DNA of 64,000 nt from Bedellia somnulentella (lineage: Eukaryota; Arthropoda; Insecta; Lepidoptera; Bedelliidae). The position numbers were made by a program, and so were the translations under genes. The notes beneath the pieces were generated by a model that did not search any database, was not told where the DNA came from, and was given only the letters and a program-made list of their open reading frames with translations. Where the stretch lies: contig OY755177.1 of the NCBI GenBank assembly GCA_963576735.1, positions 10,478,001 through 10,542,000 on the forward strand, written 5' to 3'. Of the stretch, positions 63,258 through 64,000 are shown one piece after another; the first letter of the stretch is position 1, and each line of letters begins with the position of its first letter.

Positions 63258-63452
63258 TACATACATATACTCACGGCTATAATTCCTTAGCCACTTTTGG
63301 ACGTTGAGTGGGGAAAGGATTGTCAAACAATTGTTTTTGGTGATGGGTCTCCAGCCGCATCGCCCAAAAATCACTTAAAAGGTCCGAATACCCTCTCTTA
63401 CGAACACCCACGAAGAGAAATTGGGTAGTGTTATTCTAAGCCGACATTACAC
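63258..63452 (-). repeat. Family A, internally deleted
   Basis: Minus-strand copy lacking the GGGTAGCCAGAGCT segment near the 3' end; it otherwise runs from the CATA tail to CTAAGCCGACATTACAC. Confidence 0.8.
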
Positions 63453-64000
63453 TGACAAATAAGAAAAAAATGACATGAAAACAAATACATACACAAATAT
63501 TCTTTATTGTTCCAAATTAGTTGACAAAATCATTTAATTGTATAATATAAATTCATTTTAAATGTGCGGGTCTACATTTACATGAAAACAAGCATATACT
63601 ACTCTGTGTAAAATGTATCGGGAATATGTCAATAAAAAGACCCGCGTAAAAGAGGTCGTTCAAATTTTTTTACTGCTTGTTGGTAGCACTGTACTTAGCG
63701 CGCAAAATTTGAGCGGGATCTGTCATTTAATTTGTTTTAAACTACATTTTTTGTTGGTCATAGTTTTGAGTCCTCGGCGATTTTTACAATGGAAAATATT
63801 GTTGAACAAAGAGTGTGCCGATTTGCAATAGCAGAGTACATAATAAACATTGCCGGAGATAATAGTACAGTAGATGTATTGGATTAAATATCAGTACCAT
63901 TTAGATGCGAACTGGAAATAAAAAAAAAATATTATCTCAACAAATTAGTAAGAATTAAAAATAAATAAACAAACAAGGTGCTTATTCAGATCAACTTGTG
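63453..64000. other. Window end, no gene confirmed
   Basis: The open frames at 63613-63831 (+) and 63790-63888 (+, product beginning MENIVEQRVCRFAIAEYI) overlap in different phases. An A-rich run follows at 63919-63929. It could be a retrotransposed scrap; no family recognised. Confidence 0.25.

Overview
The window is AT-rich animal DNA with spliceosomal introns, most likely from a moth or butterfly. The two protein genes are split into small exons with GT/AG junctions. The acetylcholinesterase is the orthologue of Drosophila Ace (the insect ace-2 type). The space between exons is filled with 5'-truncated LINEs, tRNA-derived SINEs and a short dispersed repeat ending in a (TATG)n tail, a pattern I know from lepidopteran genomes. 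The species assignment is inference. No tRNA, rRNA, CRISPR or bacterial-type genes are seen.

Plus strand, 10.4-38.4 kb: a complete ace-2 gene in six coding exons (10429-11617, 18466-18608, 19696-19848, 35973-36136, 36859-37016, 38293-38405). The exons join in frame to 639 codons, from signal peptide to C-terminal GPI-type tail. Catalytic Ser267, Glu396 and His510 lie in three different exons. Intron 1 (6.8 kb) and intron 3 (16.1 kb) are swollen by mobile elements; one element ends about 25 bases before the exon 3 splice acceptor.

Minus strand, 61.0-48.9 kb: the last three coding exons (60783-60961, 51980-52088, 48880-49031) of a CUB-domain protein gene whose 5' part was not found. Open-reading-frame length alone misses it. 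Its last intron holds a LINE with a 500-codon open reverse transcriptase frame in the same orientation.

Mobile DNA: (A) at least two dozen copies of a roughly 240-bp repeat, here called family A; (B) a roughly 350-bp tRNA-headed SINE, family B; (C) and (D) two further tRNA-derived SINEs; RTE-like LINE copies whose 3' end matches the end of family A; Jockey/CR1-like LINE fragments; decayed THAP-domain and DDE-transposase pieces of DNA transposons; several long perfect or near-perfect hairpins. The most unusual object is a pair of long foldback elements at 20.2 and 44.3 kb, in opposite orientation, with shared flanks. One carries a GC-rich 149-codon open frame resembling a conserved endonuclease-like domain; the other lacks exactly that segment between two 14-bp direct repeats. 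The pair brackets the last three ace-2 exons.

Nothing here forms a multi-gene pathway. The two genes appear independent and convergent, separated by about 10 kb of repeats.
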